Shown here piece after piece: positions 1 to 8,558 of a DNA stretch of 64,000 nucleotides. A program made the translations under genes and the position numbers. This DNA comes from Neobacillus niacini (GTDB taxonomy: Bacteria; Bacillota; Bacilli; Bacillales; Cytobacillaceae), in NCBI RefSeq assembly GCF_000759675.1, contig NZ_BAWM01000046.1, forward strand, positions 45,563 to 109,562. Direction: 5' to 3'. Numbering within the stretch: the stretch's first letter is position 1; each line of letters starts with the position of its first letter. The notes beneath the pieces were generated by a model. It was given only the letters and a program-made list of their open reading frames with translations, ran no database searches and was not told the DNA's origin.

Positions 1-4
1 CATA

Positions 5-64
5 TTAGTTAGCTTTTCGCAAATCAAAATATTGAACTGTTTTACCATCTCGATCAATCTGCTT
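5..64 (-). pseudogene. 3' remnant of a LysM/SPOR protein gene
   Basis: Reading the minus strand gives a short open stretch (IDRDGKTVQYFDLRKAN, then stop) nearly identical to the last residues of the LysM/SPOR protein encoded at 35658-36530. An in-frame stop at 65-67 cuts it off upstream, so only about 20 codons remain unless the source continues outside the window. It is a copy of the far gene's tail, not a working gene. The similarity is seen directly; the duplication is inferred. Confidence 0.6.
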
Positions 65-119
65 TTAAAGTTTTATTCATCTAAAGCCACCGTGTGACTT
101 AGATACCGACAGCTAAACA

Positions 120-290
120 GTTCGCCCTCTACTTGTAGAAACATATTTGAGACTGGTTGGACATAGATCTCGTATAACAAGCGAAGCTATGACACTGCAA
201 GAAGGATTAGGGGTACAGTTGAATTATTTGTTGGAGGAGGAGATTTAAAAACGAATCCAGTCGTTGGTCTGGATGTAGCAAAACCTCCGG
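120..290 (+). mobile_element. Remnant of an IS110-family element (left end and transposase start)
   Basis: A strong ribosome-binding site (GGAGGAGGAG, 233-242) precedes ACGAATCCAGTCGTTGGTCT at 251-270, which reads (T/M)NPVVGLDVAK. This is the typical start of IS110-type DEDD transposases, including the first catalytic Asp, with the start ATG apparently mutated to ACG. Homology is lost after about 283. In IS110 elements the non-coding stretch ahead of the transposase encodes the bridge RNA, so 120-230 may be a fossil of that. Family assignment rests on a short motif only. Confidence 0.45.
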
Positions 291-315
291 CATTGTTATC
301 AGTATTAATAAAATC

Positions 316-349
316 AAAAAGGCTCGGATTAAATACCAAGCCTTTTTTT
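316..349. terminator. Bidirectional intrinsic terminator
   Basis: AAAGGCTCGG (318-327) pairs with CCAAGCCTTT and is followed by a T run; the minus strand also ends in TTTTTGATTTT. It lies just past the stop of the minus-strand protease/nuclease operon and can end it. Confidence 0.65.
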
Positions 350-390
350 GTAATGACATCGCAAATATAACGTTAATAGTTCTTTCTACA

Positions 391-2166
391 TTAGAAGACT
401 ATATCTTCAAAATTATTAATAACGTGACCTATTTTAGTCATTTCGGTTCGCTCAATTGGATCATAATTTCGTAAGTTTCCAAAGTCAAGACCCGTTAAGC
501 TTTCAATAGTCGCAATTCGAACTTGATATGTTTTATATTTTCCATATTCAAATTCCAAATCCTTTATTAAACTTTTTTGAGTCTGCAAATATGCTGTCGC
601 AGATAATTTTCCGTCTTTCTTAGCTATGACAACGACCTTCCAAAATTCTGCAGGTATTTGAACATTTCGATATATTATATCGTCAGCCCGAAATACTGGA
701 CCAGTAAACACTGTTACTTTTAAATTAAATTTATCTGCGTTTTTTAAAATGTAATCTTCTAGCTCCAGCCATGTTTTTTGATTTAAGTCTTTATGTTGAG
801 GAGAGGCATTCGTATAATAAAATGTATCTTTATTTGCCTCATTTGCGACTTCTCCCCAAACAGGGTCTCTTCTGCGTACCAGATGTCCTTTATCAATATC
901 ATTATCATCGTAAAGTTCTTTACCACATTGATATTCCTTACTAATGCGTGGGTCAAGCTGCCATTCGTTTTCACGACCAATACTCACTAGTTGGTTTCCG
1001 TCAATATTAACTGCAGTATAATAAGCAAGACGACGGGACTTACTCATAACAATTGAAAAGTGTGTATAATTTAACACGGAATTACCGTTACTCAGTGTTA
1101 CTATGTCTTGTTTAAGGTCGGATCGAAATTTCGGATGGGGAACTTCATAGTTATCCCCAAGAAATTTAGTGTCATAACCAGTTGAACTTTCGCGCCATTC
1201 TTCGGATTTTGGATCAATAATTCCAAAATTCTTCACGATGCCATTAATTAAATTTTTCTTCTTATCACTTAAGTTTGAGCTTTGCTCCATAATAAATTTT
1301 AGGATACTACTTATTCGAATACCTTCGTTAGAAATGTACATAGTATTGTCATTTGGGTCTGGGACTCCGGCATGATGGAGAGCAACAACCATCCATTCAT
1401 CGTTAAACACAGGAGAGCCAGATGATCCTGGTTGGGTATCTGTAGAGTAATGAATATAATCATCAAATATATCTGTAATTTTGTTTTCTCTAATGGCTAC
1501 AGCTTTTGGTGCACCTGATGGATGTTGAATAACTGATCCATATTCACCAACTAAAACTTTCCCTCTCTGCGGTAGAAGCGGTAAAAATCCAAAATCACTT
1601 GATTTTGTTCCATCAGCTGACACTTCTTCTATCGCTACTAGTGTAAAATCCAATTCCTGATTAGTAATAAATAAACAATTTGGCTTAAATCGGAAGCTTT
1701 TAATCGGACGTTCCTTTCGATCTAGATCCAATTCATAGTTAAATTGTGCAACACTAAACAAAGCTGAATCTTCGTTTTCTAAGACATGATTATTTGTCAA
1801 TAATAAAGAGGATGAAACAAGAAAACCTGTACCGTGTCCGAGAATTCGTCCTATGCTATCACGTACCTCAATTCTACAAATAGGTTTAGCTGCTTTAAGC
1901 CCTGCCTCAAGAAAAGAGATAGGAAATAAATCGTTCTTACCAATGAGACGTTCAAAAGCCAGCCCATCACGTGGATTAATGATTTTCGTTCGATAAGCAA
2001 CTCGCTCTGGTGTAGCTATTTCTAAAGGATTTTTAGTTTGTAATTCATCAGCAATTCGTTCGCGTTCGCCAGAGCGTTCAATATAGCGTTTTAATGCTTG
2101 TTGTTGCTGCAAATCTACAAGCTCTCCATTCATGTTTTTAAACTCATCAAATCGTATAATTGACAT
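391..2166 (-). CDS. Trypsin-like serine peptidase fused to a NUC (DNA/RNA non-specific) nuclease
   Basis: 591 aa with no signal peptide, so probably cytoplasmic. Residues about 1-95 form a charged helical N-terminus. Residues 95-295 are a V8/trypsin-like peptidase with His127 (TNNHVLE), Asp173 (ELDFTLVA) and Ser249 (GSSGSPVF). Residues about 340-590 are a beta-beta-alpha-metal nuclease with the DKGHLVRRRDP motif (His428) and metal-ligand Asn453 (YTNASPQ). Both active sites look intact. The start has AAGGAGAG seven bases upstream. It lies 72 bp downstream of the metallopeptidase gene on the same strand, so an operon is likely. Trypsin-nuclease fusions are known as effector-type proteins in bacterial conflict systems; a defence role here is inference. 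Confidence 0.9.
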   Translation of the reverse strand: MSIIRFDEFKNMNGELVDLQQQQALKRYIERSGERERIADELQTKNPLEIATPERVAYRTKIINPRDGLAFERLIGKNDLFPISFLEAGLKAAKPICRIEVRDSIGRILGHGTGFLVSSSLLLTNNHVLENEDSALFSVAQFNYELDLDRKERPIKSFRFKPNCLFITNQELDFTLVAIEEVSADGTKSSDFGFLPLLPQRGKVLVGEYGSVIQHPSGAPKAVAIRENKITDIFDDYIHYSTDTQPGSSGSPVFNDEWMVVALHHAGVPDPNDNTMYISNEGIRISSILKFIMEQSSNLSDKKKNLINGIVKNFGIIDPKSEEWRESSTGYDTKFLGDNYEVPHPKFRSDLKQDIVTLSNGNSVLNYTHFSIVMSKSRRLAYYTAVNIDGNQLVSIGRENEWQLDPRISKEYQCGKELYDDNDIDKGHLVRRRDPVWGEVANEANKDTFYYTNASPQHKDLNQKTWLELEDYILKNADKFNLKVTVFTGPVFRADDIIYRNVQIPAEFWKVVVIAKKDGKLSATAYLQTQKSLIKDLEFEYGKYKTYQVRIATIESLTGLDFGNLRNYDPIERTEMTKIGHVINNFEDIVF

Positions 2167-2238
2167 GTTTACTCTCCTTAAAGTACGTAAATATATATTT
2201 TAGATTTATTTGTTATTGTAGACAGTTTTTTTCTATTA

Positions 2239-2910
2239 CTAATGAGGATACATTTTTTGAATAAATTCCTTGTCCTTTTCGGAGAGTATTACACCTCCAA
2301 CAACCTCATAGTCGCCAATTGTATGCTTGTTAGGAATAGTATAAAGCATAATAGATGTCGGATCAAAATCTGTAAAGCTAGTGATGTCTGTACTGTATCT
2401 AGCAAAAAGATTATTATCTACTTCTTCTTTACTCCAATTATTTGGAGGTCCCATATAGTAGTTATAAACAGCCTCTTTATCCCATGGTATATTTGCGGTA
2501 GGGTTTTGATGTTCATGGATACATCCTAATGCATGCCCAAATTCATGTAATACAACTCTTGAATATTCTGTGTCAGGAGTATTTGGATCTAACCATCCAT
2601 AATTCATTGTAGCTTTATCAATATCAATTTCCTTGCAATATGTTCCAATATAAGACCAACTGCCGTCATTCTCATCAAAAGAAATACGTATTTCAGCATC
2701 AGGTTTATTACCAAATTTAAACTTAATGTTTGCGTATTCTTCCCATTTTTTTGCATATTTTTTAACCTTTTCTTGTACTTCAGGTATTCCTTCCAGGAAA
2801 CGAACATGAATCGTTTGTCCTGGCTCCCATAAATATTTGTTTACTGCTGCTATTTCTTTATAGGATTCAGGAGAAAGTTTATCAATACAAACTTTTACTT
2901 TTTCAGGCAT
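2239..2910 (-). CDS. Astacin/matrixin-like zinc metallopeptidase without signal peptide
   Basis: 223 aa. The zinc site HEFGHALGCIHEHQ (about residues 122-135) fits the metzincin HExxHxxGxxH signature, and SIMLY is the Met-turn. The sequence resembles M12A-type bacterial astacins. There is no secretion signal, which is unusual for a metzincin, so it would act inside the cell or leave by a non-classical route. AAGGAGG lies eight bases before the ATG. It is the first gene of a two-gene operon with the trypsin-nuclease fusion. One possibility is that it processes its partner or a shared target; nothing in the sequence proves this. Confidence 0.85.
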   Translation of the reverse strand: MPEKVKVCIDKLSPESYKEIAAVNKYLWEPGQTIHVRFLEGIPEVQEKVKKYAKKWEEYANIKFKFGNKPDAEIRISFDENDGSWSYIGTYCKEIDIDKATMNYGWLDPNTPDTEYSRVVLHEFGHALGCIHEHQNPTANIPWDKEAVYNYYMGPPNNWSKEEVDNNLFARYSTDITSFTDFDPTSIMLYTIPNKHTIGDYEVVGGVILSEKDKEFIQKMYPH

Positions 2911-2941
2911 GAGACCAACCTCCTTATTAAATGACTTAAAT

Positions 2942-2969
2942 ATTTTATTACGTTATATAGAATGTTCAA
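2942..2969 (-). promoter_or_regulatory. Candidate sigma-A promoter of the protease/nuclease operon
   Basis: On the minus strand TTGAAC (2969-2964), a 16-bp spacer and TAAAAT (2947-2942) stand about 35 bp ahead of the metallopeptidase start. The -35 match is moderate. Confidence 0.4.
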
Positions 2970-3156
2970 TATAATTAAAAATAAATTGGAGTATTTAGGG
3001 AAATGTTGTTCGCGTAATCATTTAGAAGATACAGAAAATAAGAAAGTAATGGGGTTTGTACAATGGGCTTTTGGTTTTGGAATAGCATCGATATTTTTGA
3101 ACTTAATCGGGTGGACGGTGTCATTGATTATAAGAGCAACCTTATTATATTTTTAG
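2962..3156 (+). CDS. Possible small membrane protein, 64 aa
   Basis: The frame encodes a charged N-terminus (about residues 1-30) and a hydrophobic helix (FGFGIASIFLNLIGWTVSLI). There is no ribosome-binding site, and the start codon overlaps the candidate promoter of the divergent operon. It may be the 3' end of a decayed gene rather than a live one. No family recognised. Confidence 0.3.
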   Translation: MFNIIKNKLEYLGKCCSRNHLEDTENKKVMGFVQWAFGFGIASIFLNLIGWTVSLIIRATLLYF

Positions 3157-3209
3157 TTTGATCTACATTTTTTCAACTGTGGGTGACAATCCTCATTTTG
3201 ACTAAGAAG

Positions 3210-3356
3210 TTATTTGTCTGTACCGAATTGTTGATCTTGAACACGAACAAATCGGGTCGTATTACTTGTGCCACTTTGCCCAGCCCAAGTAATCTAGCTG
3301 CCAGTTGCAAAGTAGTGGGAGAGGATTTCATCAATGTCTGTATTTTCTTGTATCAT
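3210..3356 (-). pseudogene. Small minus-strand gene with a premature stop
   Basis: A minus-strand frame starts at 3356 after AAAGGA and runs 48 codons to a stop at 3210, ending RFVRVQDQQFGTDK. A single in-frame TAG at 3294-3296 interrupts it; TGG in place of TAG would restore it. The residue pattern looks protein-like but I do not recognise a family. Confidence 0.3.
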
Positions 3357-3395
3357 AGGGCTGCATTCCTTTACTATGAATTCTATTGTGTTTGA

Positions 3396-4295
3396 AGATA
3401 GTCTATCATGTGATAAAACACATGACTACAATTAATAAAGGTGCCTGATACTTGTCGGAGGTGACTAAATTCGACTAGTGACACAGGTGCCTTTTTAAAT
3501 GCGGATACATTTTTTCTATGATAATTTTCATAGAAAAGGATAATCTGAAGCTTTATATAAAAATATACAATATAGGAAATCTTTACCTTATAATCACAAA
3601 ATAAACAAATTAAAATAGAAATAGTTAATTATTGGCTGCGGTTAATCCTATGAACAAAAAAAAGATCAAAGGAGCTAGACGATCATCTGCCAATTAAACT
3701 TGACCGAATAGCTCGTCTGATAAAAGATGGACGATTCAGCTTAACGCCACTTTTATAAGCACTAAGACAATAGAATGACACAGAGAAGCTGGCGCTATTT
3801 TCACCATCCTACCTAGAGTTGCTATTGGAGCACCGCTAGCCTTTGCTTTATGACTAGACCGAACTAAGGAATGTAGGCAAAGAGACATGGGAGGGTACGT
3901 CACCATAAGCTGCGCAGAGATCTATTGTGCATCACATACTGATCCACCCACCACAAACCAAGTTTATCCGATGGCGTTGGAGTAGCGTACATAGCTACTG
4001 TAATAGTTTCACAGATTTATAAAATACTGTTGATCAGGTGTCGAAAAATATTATTTTGACACCACTCCAACGTGGAAAACCGTTGATAGATTACTATTTA
4101 TAGAGGGAGGTGATTTAATGCCATAATCTCAAGGATTTTGACAGTTTTTCTTCGGATGGGAACGACTATACCGTATGCTTCGATCATTAAACCAAATAAG
4201 TTTTATATGTATCCACCATAGTAAATGCATGCAGCTTCTCTCAATACAGTTATATTTTTATAGCTTAAATGAATATTTTAATAAAGGAGATTTTC
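3396..4295. other. Gene-poor stretch with decayed sequence
   Basis: No intact gene. It holds a direct repeat of GGTGCCT (about 3442 and 3487), a perfect inverted repeat TTTTCTATG/CATAGAAAA (3512-3537), and a strong ribosome-binding site (GGGAGGTG, about 4105) ahead of ATGCCA at 4118 whose frame hits stops after two and seven codons, as in a broken gene start. Further coding remnants may exist but none could be named. Confidence 0.4.
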
Positions 4296-6995
4296 ATGTT
4301 GAAAAATAAAGTAAAAAGTATGGTGAATATTTTTTTGAGCTCTGCCATTGTTTTCGGCGGAATTGGGCAAACAGTGGTGGCCAAGGGTAATAACGATGCT
4401 AAGATTCCTAGTGAGGAAAATGTAAAACAGTGGTTAAGTGAATATGAATTCTATGAGGATACTAGAGATGGATTAATCTATGAGAAGGTAGCAATAAATG
4501 AATTAAAGCGTTTCGTAACAGTCATAAAAGAAAAGAATGCTAAGTTAGATTCTAATACACTAGATAATCTGACTGTGGAATTTGAGAAGACCGGAGACTT
4601 TAAGCAAACCGATATGAATGAACTTGAAATGTTTGAACAATTGATTAACCAATATGAACAAGCAGTTCAAGAGGAGTATATAAAAGAGGTTGTTCCAAAA
4701 AGTGATCTGCTCCTGAATATCAAACATAAGTTAACAATATATCTATGGGGCTATGCATCAAATAACGATTTTAATGAACCAACTGAAGTATTACTTGCAG
4801 ATATACTCTTTAATTTTTATTTATCGGATAAAATTGTCAATAAAAATGCTATTGGCATCTTAAAGGATATCTCTGATCAATCGGATGAAAATGGAAATAA
4901 AATCAACGCTCATTTGGATAACGCTATGAAAATGTCTGAAAAAGGTAATGAGTTTCTAGAAAAAGATCTAGGTATCCCTGCAGCAAAGTCCTATCAAAAT
5001 GCATATAAACAAGCGTTATTCGGACTTGAAAAAGCAGGCTATACATTTAACACAGAATTCTTTGAATCTACCTCTGACACGGACGGTGACACGATAACAG
5101 ATGGAATAGAATTCCAAGAAGGAATGAATCCATTTAAAATGGATACAGATGGGGATGGATTAAAGGATAATATTGAATATGAGATTAAATCATCTATTTC
5201 ACCAACAAAATATGATACAGATCAAAATGGCATAAGTGACGCAGATGAAGATAGCGATGGAGACGGCCTGATTAATAAAGATGAGCAGGTTTATCAAACA
5301 GCTTTGATGAAGAAAGATTCCGACCAAGATAGTTTAACGGACGGATTTGAAGTACAACAGTTTGATTCATTACCTAATAAGGATGATACAGATAGCGATG
5401 GATTAAGTGATGGAGATGAATTTGCTTTAAAGACAAATCCGAATGCTGCAGACAGTGATAATGACGAGACCACGGATTCACAAGAACTCCATAAACAATC
5501 TATTCATCAATCATTTAATCAGCCTGATAAATCAGAAATTACTAGTGTAGAAGTTAGTTTTAGTGCAAAGGATAATATTAATAAAACTACTAGAATTACA
5601 ACAAACAAAGGCAATATGAAAACAGCTAATTTATACGGTCTCATTGGTTCTCCTGTAAGGATCAATACTCAATCAGAATTTGATAAAGCAAGCATTATCT
5701 TTACTTATGATGAAGCACAGCTAGGGGACACATCGGAACAAGATTTAGGCGTCATTTGGTATAATGATGAGAAGGAAATGTTTGAAAGCCTTACCTCTGT
5801 GTTAAATACAAGTAAGAATACAATCAGTATAGAAACTACTCAGCTTAGTGAATATATGATTGTTGATAAGAAAAAATGGCTGGAGCTTTGGAATAAGGAA
5901 ACGGGCTCCTCCAATAAGCTTGATGTTAATAGAGATGATCCAGGTGATGGAGAGCTAGATTCAGATGGGGATGGATTATCCGATACTTATGAAATAGAAG
6001 GAATGAAAACACCATACGGAATCATCTACACGAATCCTGGCATGAAAGATACTGACGGAGATGGATTAACCGATGGGCAAGAAATGGGTCCATTCAGAAC
6101 ATTCACGTTTGAGTTTTTTGGAATTACGATTCATTTTGAAGGTTTCTTTCCAACCAGTTTACCTGACCAAAAAGATAGTGATGGAGATGGAATTTTTGAT
6201 AATGAGGATTCAAGACCGTTGAACTCTGATTTATCCAATTTAGTCATTTTTCAATCAGATCGACCAGAAGGCTATGATGAAAATGGAAATGTAGCGAATG
6301 ATATGACAACAAATGATTATACAGGAGATGAAATGACAGACATTAGCTGGATGTTCAATTTTCAATTACTAGAATCATATTTCCCAGGTATTCTCTTTGA
6401 TGAGTTCGAGACCATGTCCACAAGCTTATTTTCTACGGGGGAAATGGAAGATGTTGTTTTAGATATGATTGATCATTTTGAGGAGGGAACTGGTACACCG
6501 TATAGTAATCAGACTTTAACTAAAAAAGCTAGAGAGCATGAGACAACAAAAGCCTATGTTGACTATGTCAAAAATGCTTTAGTTGATGAGCTAAAGAAAA
6601 ATGGAGGAAATTTGGGAGCACTTCGGTTTGATAAAAGTACAAAAGCAACGAATACATTTTATCAAAATATACAGGATAATGCTTCTTACCCGACGTTTAG
6701 CAGCTGGGGTGATAGAATAGGCGGACTTACCATTACGGTAAATGATACGTGGGGGAATACGATATCCGTAAAAGATTTTTCAGTAGAGAACAATCACTTT
6801 GAAGGTGTCATGCATGTTCGTTTATATGATCATTTTGGGTTAGATCAGCCAGATGTAGAGAAAATGTATGTCAACTTAGCAGGATTTCGTTCTTGGTTTG
6901 TCTTACAGCATTATGAAGATTATGATGGAGAATATAAACCTTTTGTTAGTTTAATGGAAATGGATATACCATTCGAGGGGGAATTGAGCAATTAA
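4296..6995 (+). CDS. Secreted thrombospondin type 3-repeat protein with C-terminal DUF3289 domain
   Basis: 899 aa from the ATG at 4296, chosen because AAAGGAG lies just upstream and a signal peptide follows (basic start, hydrophobic core, cut near VVAKG). Acidic Ca-binding repeats of the DTDGDGLxD type occur at about residues 258-400 and 549-640, separated by a beta-rich domain. From about 647 to the end the sequence matches DUF3289, including RFDKSTKATNTFYQNIQ-type helices and a DHFGLDQPDV...FRSWFVLQHYE segment. DUF3289 occurs at the C-terminus of polymorphic-toxin-like proteins in other bacteria, so a toxin or adhesin role is possible. The next gene overlaps its stop. Confidence 0.85.
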   Translation: MLKNKVKSMVNIFLSSAIVFGGIGQTVVAKGNNDAKIPSEENVKQWLSEYEFYEDTRDGLIYEKVAINELKRFVTVIKEKNAKLDSNTLDNLTVEFEKTGDFKQTDMNELEMFEQLINQYEQAVQEEYIKEVVPKSDLLLNIKHKLTIYLWGYASNNDFNEPTEVLLADILFNFYLSDKIVNKNAIGILKDISDQSDENGNKINAHLDNAMKMSEKGNEFLEKDLGIPAAKSYQNAYKQALFGLEKAGYTFNTEFFESTSDTDGDTITDGIEFQEGMNPFKMDTDGDGLKDNIEYEIKSSISPTKYDTDQNGISDADEDSDGDGLINKDEQVYQTALMKKDSDQDSLTDGFEVQQFDSLPNKDDTDSDGLSDGDEFALKTNPNAADSDNDETTDSQELHKQSIHQSFNQPDKSEITSVEVSFSAKDNINKTTRITTNKGNMKTANLYGLIGSPVRINTQSEFDKASIIFTYDEAQLGDTSEQDLGVIWYNDEKEMFESLTSVLNTSKNTISIETTQLSEYMIVDKKKWLELWNKETGSSNKLDVNRDDPGDGELDSDGDGLSDTYEIEGMKTPYGIIYTNPGMKDTDGDGLTDGQEMGPFRTFTFEFFGITIHFEGFFPTSLPDQKDSDGDGIFDNEDSRPLNSDLSNLVIFQSDRPEGYDENGNVANDMTTNDYTGDEMTDISWMFNFQLLESYFPGILFDEFETMSTSLFSTGEMEDVVLDMIDHFEEGTGTPYSNQTLTKKAREHETTKAYVDYVKNALVDELKKNGGNLGALRFDKSTKATNTFYQNIQDNASYPTFSSWGDRIGGLTITVNDTWGNTISVKDFSVENNHFEGVMHVRLYDHFGLDQPDVEKMYVNLAGFRSWFVLQHYEDYDGEYKPFVSLMEMDIPFEGELSN

Positions 6996-7509
6996 AGTTA
7001 ATTTAAAAATTCTAGTTTTGATTATTGGTATATTCTTCATTGTATTATACTTAATTGGATGTACAAAGAATGAGGAATCAAGCGGGGATACAAAGATTTT
7101 TGAAATTGCCAATACAGAACAGGTCGTTGGTAAAAAGGATGAAGAAGTGGTGACTCTTAGAAAGCATTACATGATTCTGAATCCACCAAAAGATTTAAAA
7201 GATTTGAAAGAATTAGTTGAAAAATACATTAAGAATCATCCAGTTGAAGGTGAAATGAAAGTAATAGAAGGAAAAAATAGATTTTTTTATATGTCCTTCT
7301 ATAGGGAAAGTGACGATTTGCCAAGAGACTGGCAGCCTGATGAAAGTTACATGAATACGGATCGGATGGAACATCATAAACATGATCTCATTGCATCAAT
7401 CATTTGGTCAGATGCTGAACCACAAAAAGAGTACAATGTTTATGATAAGAGTAAGGAAGGAAAGGTCCTGAAGCGGATGCATTTTATTGAGGATAAGCTT
7501 GTTGAATGA
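6991..7509 (+). CDS. Lipoprotein, possible partner or immunity protein of the DUF3289 protein
   Basis: About 172 aa. The N-terminus MKVNLKILVLIIGIFF followed by LYLIGC is a lipoprotein signal with lipobox. The only ATG/GTG/TTG candidate (TTG 7018) has no ribosome-binding site and would remove the basic residues. An ATT at 6991, ten bases after GAGGGGG and overlapping the previous stop, gives a proper signal peptide, so a non-canonical start is proposed. The mature part is charged and soluble, with no family recognised. Translational coupling to the DUF3289 gene suggests a functional pair; immunity is inference. Confidence 0.65.
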   Translation: MKVNLKILVLIIGIFFIVLYLIGCTKNEESSGDTKIFEIANTEQVVGKKDEEVVTLRKHYMILNPPKDLKDLKELVEKYIKNHPVEGEMKVIEGKNRFFYMSFYRESDDLPRDWQPDESYMNTDRMEHHKHDLIASIIWSDAEPQKEYNVYDKSKEGKVLKRMHFIEDKLVE

Positions 7510-7606
7510 TACACTATCCAACATATAAAACAGATATGCTAAACACAGACCACCGGTACTTTTGTACGATTTATCGGACTATAGCACGAGAATATGCCAT
7601 AATAAC

Positions 7607-7645
7607 AAGTGTTTTCTACTTCAGTAGAAGGCGCTTTTTTTTATT
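7607..7645 (+). terminator. Intrinsic terminator after the lipoprotein gene
   Basis: A hairpin built on TTCTACT/AGTAGAA with GTG/CGC extension is followed by a T run (about 7638-7645), 100 bp past the stop at 7509. Confidence 0.6.
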
Positions 7646-7737
7646 ATTAATACGTTTATCGTACCAGGAGGTGGTGCTGTTTTATATGCGTTGTTTGAAT
7701 ACCGGCTTACCCTTGTTCAATAATAGGGGGCTTTTAT

Positions 7738-7910
7738 TTAGGATGACACAAGCCCATTCGGATTGACAAGAATGTTGGATGCGTTAAGATCGCCGTGAAT
7801 GAGTTGATGTGGTAATTGCTTTAACATGGGAAATTGCTCCATCAAGGTTACAAGCTGTTCGGAAATAACCCGTAATTCTGAAACACTACTGTGACAATAA
7901 CCATTGTCAT
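7738..7910 (-). pseudogene. Remnant of an APH/choline-kinase-type phosphotransferase gene
   Basis: The minus strand has an open stretch of about 57 codons containing HQLIHGDLNASNILVNPNG, the catalytic loop of aminoglycoside-phosphotransferase-fold kinases (Asp in HGDL, Asn in NxxN). It is closed by TAA right after NPNGLVSS and by a TAG upstream, so both the N-lobe and the DFD/metal loop are missing. Dead fragment. Confidence 0.7.
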
Positions 7911-7983
7911 GATGCTATTTAAGTTGTTAAATTGGTTGCTAATTAAATATTGATTTTAACTTTTGGTTAGTAAATCAAAAAGT

Positions 7984-8019
7984 GGTTCAATTCTTATAAA
8001 CAGAATTGAACCTTTTTTT
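7984..8019 (+). terminator. Intrinsic terminator
   Basis: GGTTCAATTC (7984-7993) pairs perfectly with GAATTGAACC (8003-8012), followed by seven T. No complete gene lies directly upstream, so it marks the end of a lost gene. Confidence 0.7.
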
Positions 8020-8186
8020 GTGTTCTGTTAATGATCAAACTTGTGATTTTCCCTTTTTCATTTTAAATAGTAGGTGAAAGTAATGACCCATTCGATGGAA
8101 CCCGAAATTTAAGTTTTAACATAATTGACATATATGTAATGTGAATGACATATAATCTAACAATCACGTAGGAAGGAGGGGGAAAG

Positions 8187-8372
8187 ATGGATAATCGAAT
8201 TTTTTTATTCCTTGCTGCAATTTTTTCAGGTTTTGCACTTATTAAAGCTCCTTTAGCTGATTCATTTCTTGAAAGCATTTCACCATTTACTAATATTCTT
8301 GGCTTACTTACTGTTCTAGTCTTCTCACTTGTTTTAATTTATAAGGGTGTAAGAGGTTTGTTTAGTAAGTAA
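8187..8372 (+). CDS. Small two-helix membrane protein
   Basis: 61 aa beginning MDNRIFLFLAAIFSGF, with hydrophobic segments at about 4-22 and 34-55 and a basic C-terminus (YKGVRGLFSK). A strong ribosome-binding site (GGAAGGAGGGGG) precedes the ATG and an intrinsic terminator follows, so this is a stand-alone transcription unit. No family recognised; function unknown. Short hydrophobic proteins of this size in Bacillaceae are often sporulation or stress membrane proteins, but nothing here proves that. Confidence 0.75.
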   Translation: MDNRIFLFLAAIFSGFALIKAPLADSFLESISPFTNILGLLTVLVFSLVLIYKGVRGLFSK

Positions 8373-8393
8373 AAAAATTATGGTACCAATTTA

Positions 8394-8433
8394 AAAGAGG
8401 TCCCAGGGAACAAATCCTGGGACTTCTTTTAAT
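8394..8433 (+). terminator. Intrinsic terminator of the small membrane protein gene
   Basis: AGAGGTCCCAGG pairs with CCTGGGACTTCT, followed by TTTT. Confidence 0.8.
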
Positions 8434-8558
8434 CTATAGTAAGATCATAGGGCCTTCGAATCTAATTTTATGTTTCCAAGTTAAATGCAAGATAGTTGAT
8501 ATTTTTTTCAGATGAGGCCAGTGCTCATGTCTAAAAGCTACACAGTTATAACATTTTG

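Noticed and set aside
7506..7766. 86-codon frame after the lipoprotein gene
   Set aside because: It runs through a terminator and the antisense of the phosphotransferase remnant, has no ribosome-binding site and no protein-like pattern.
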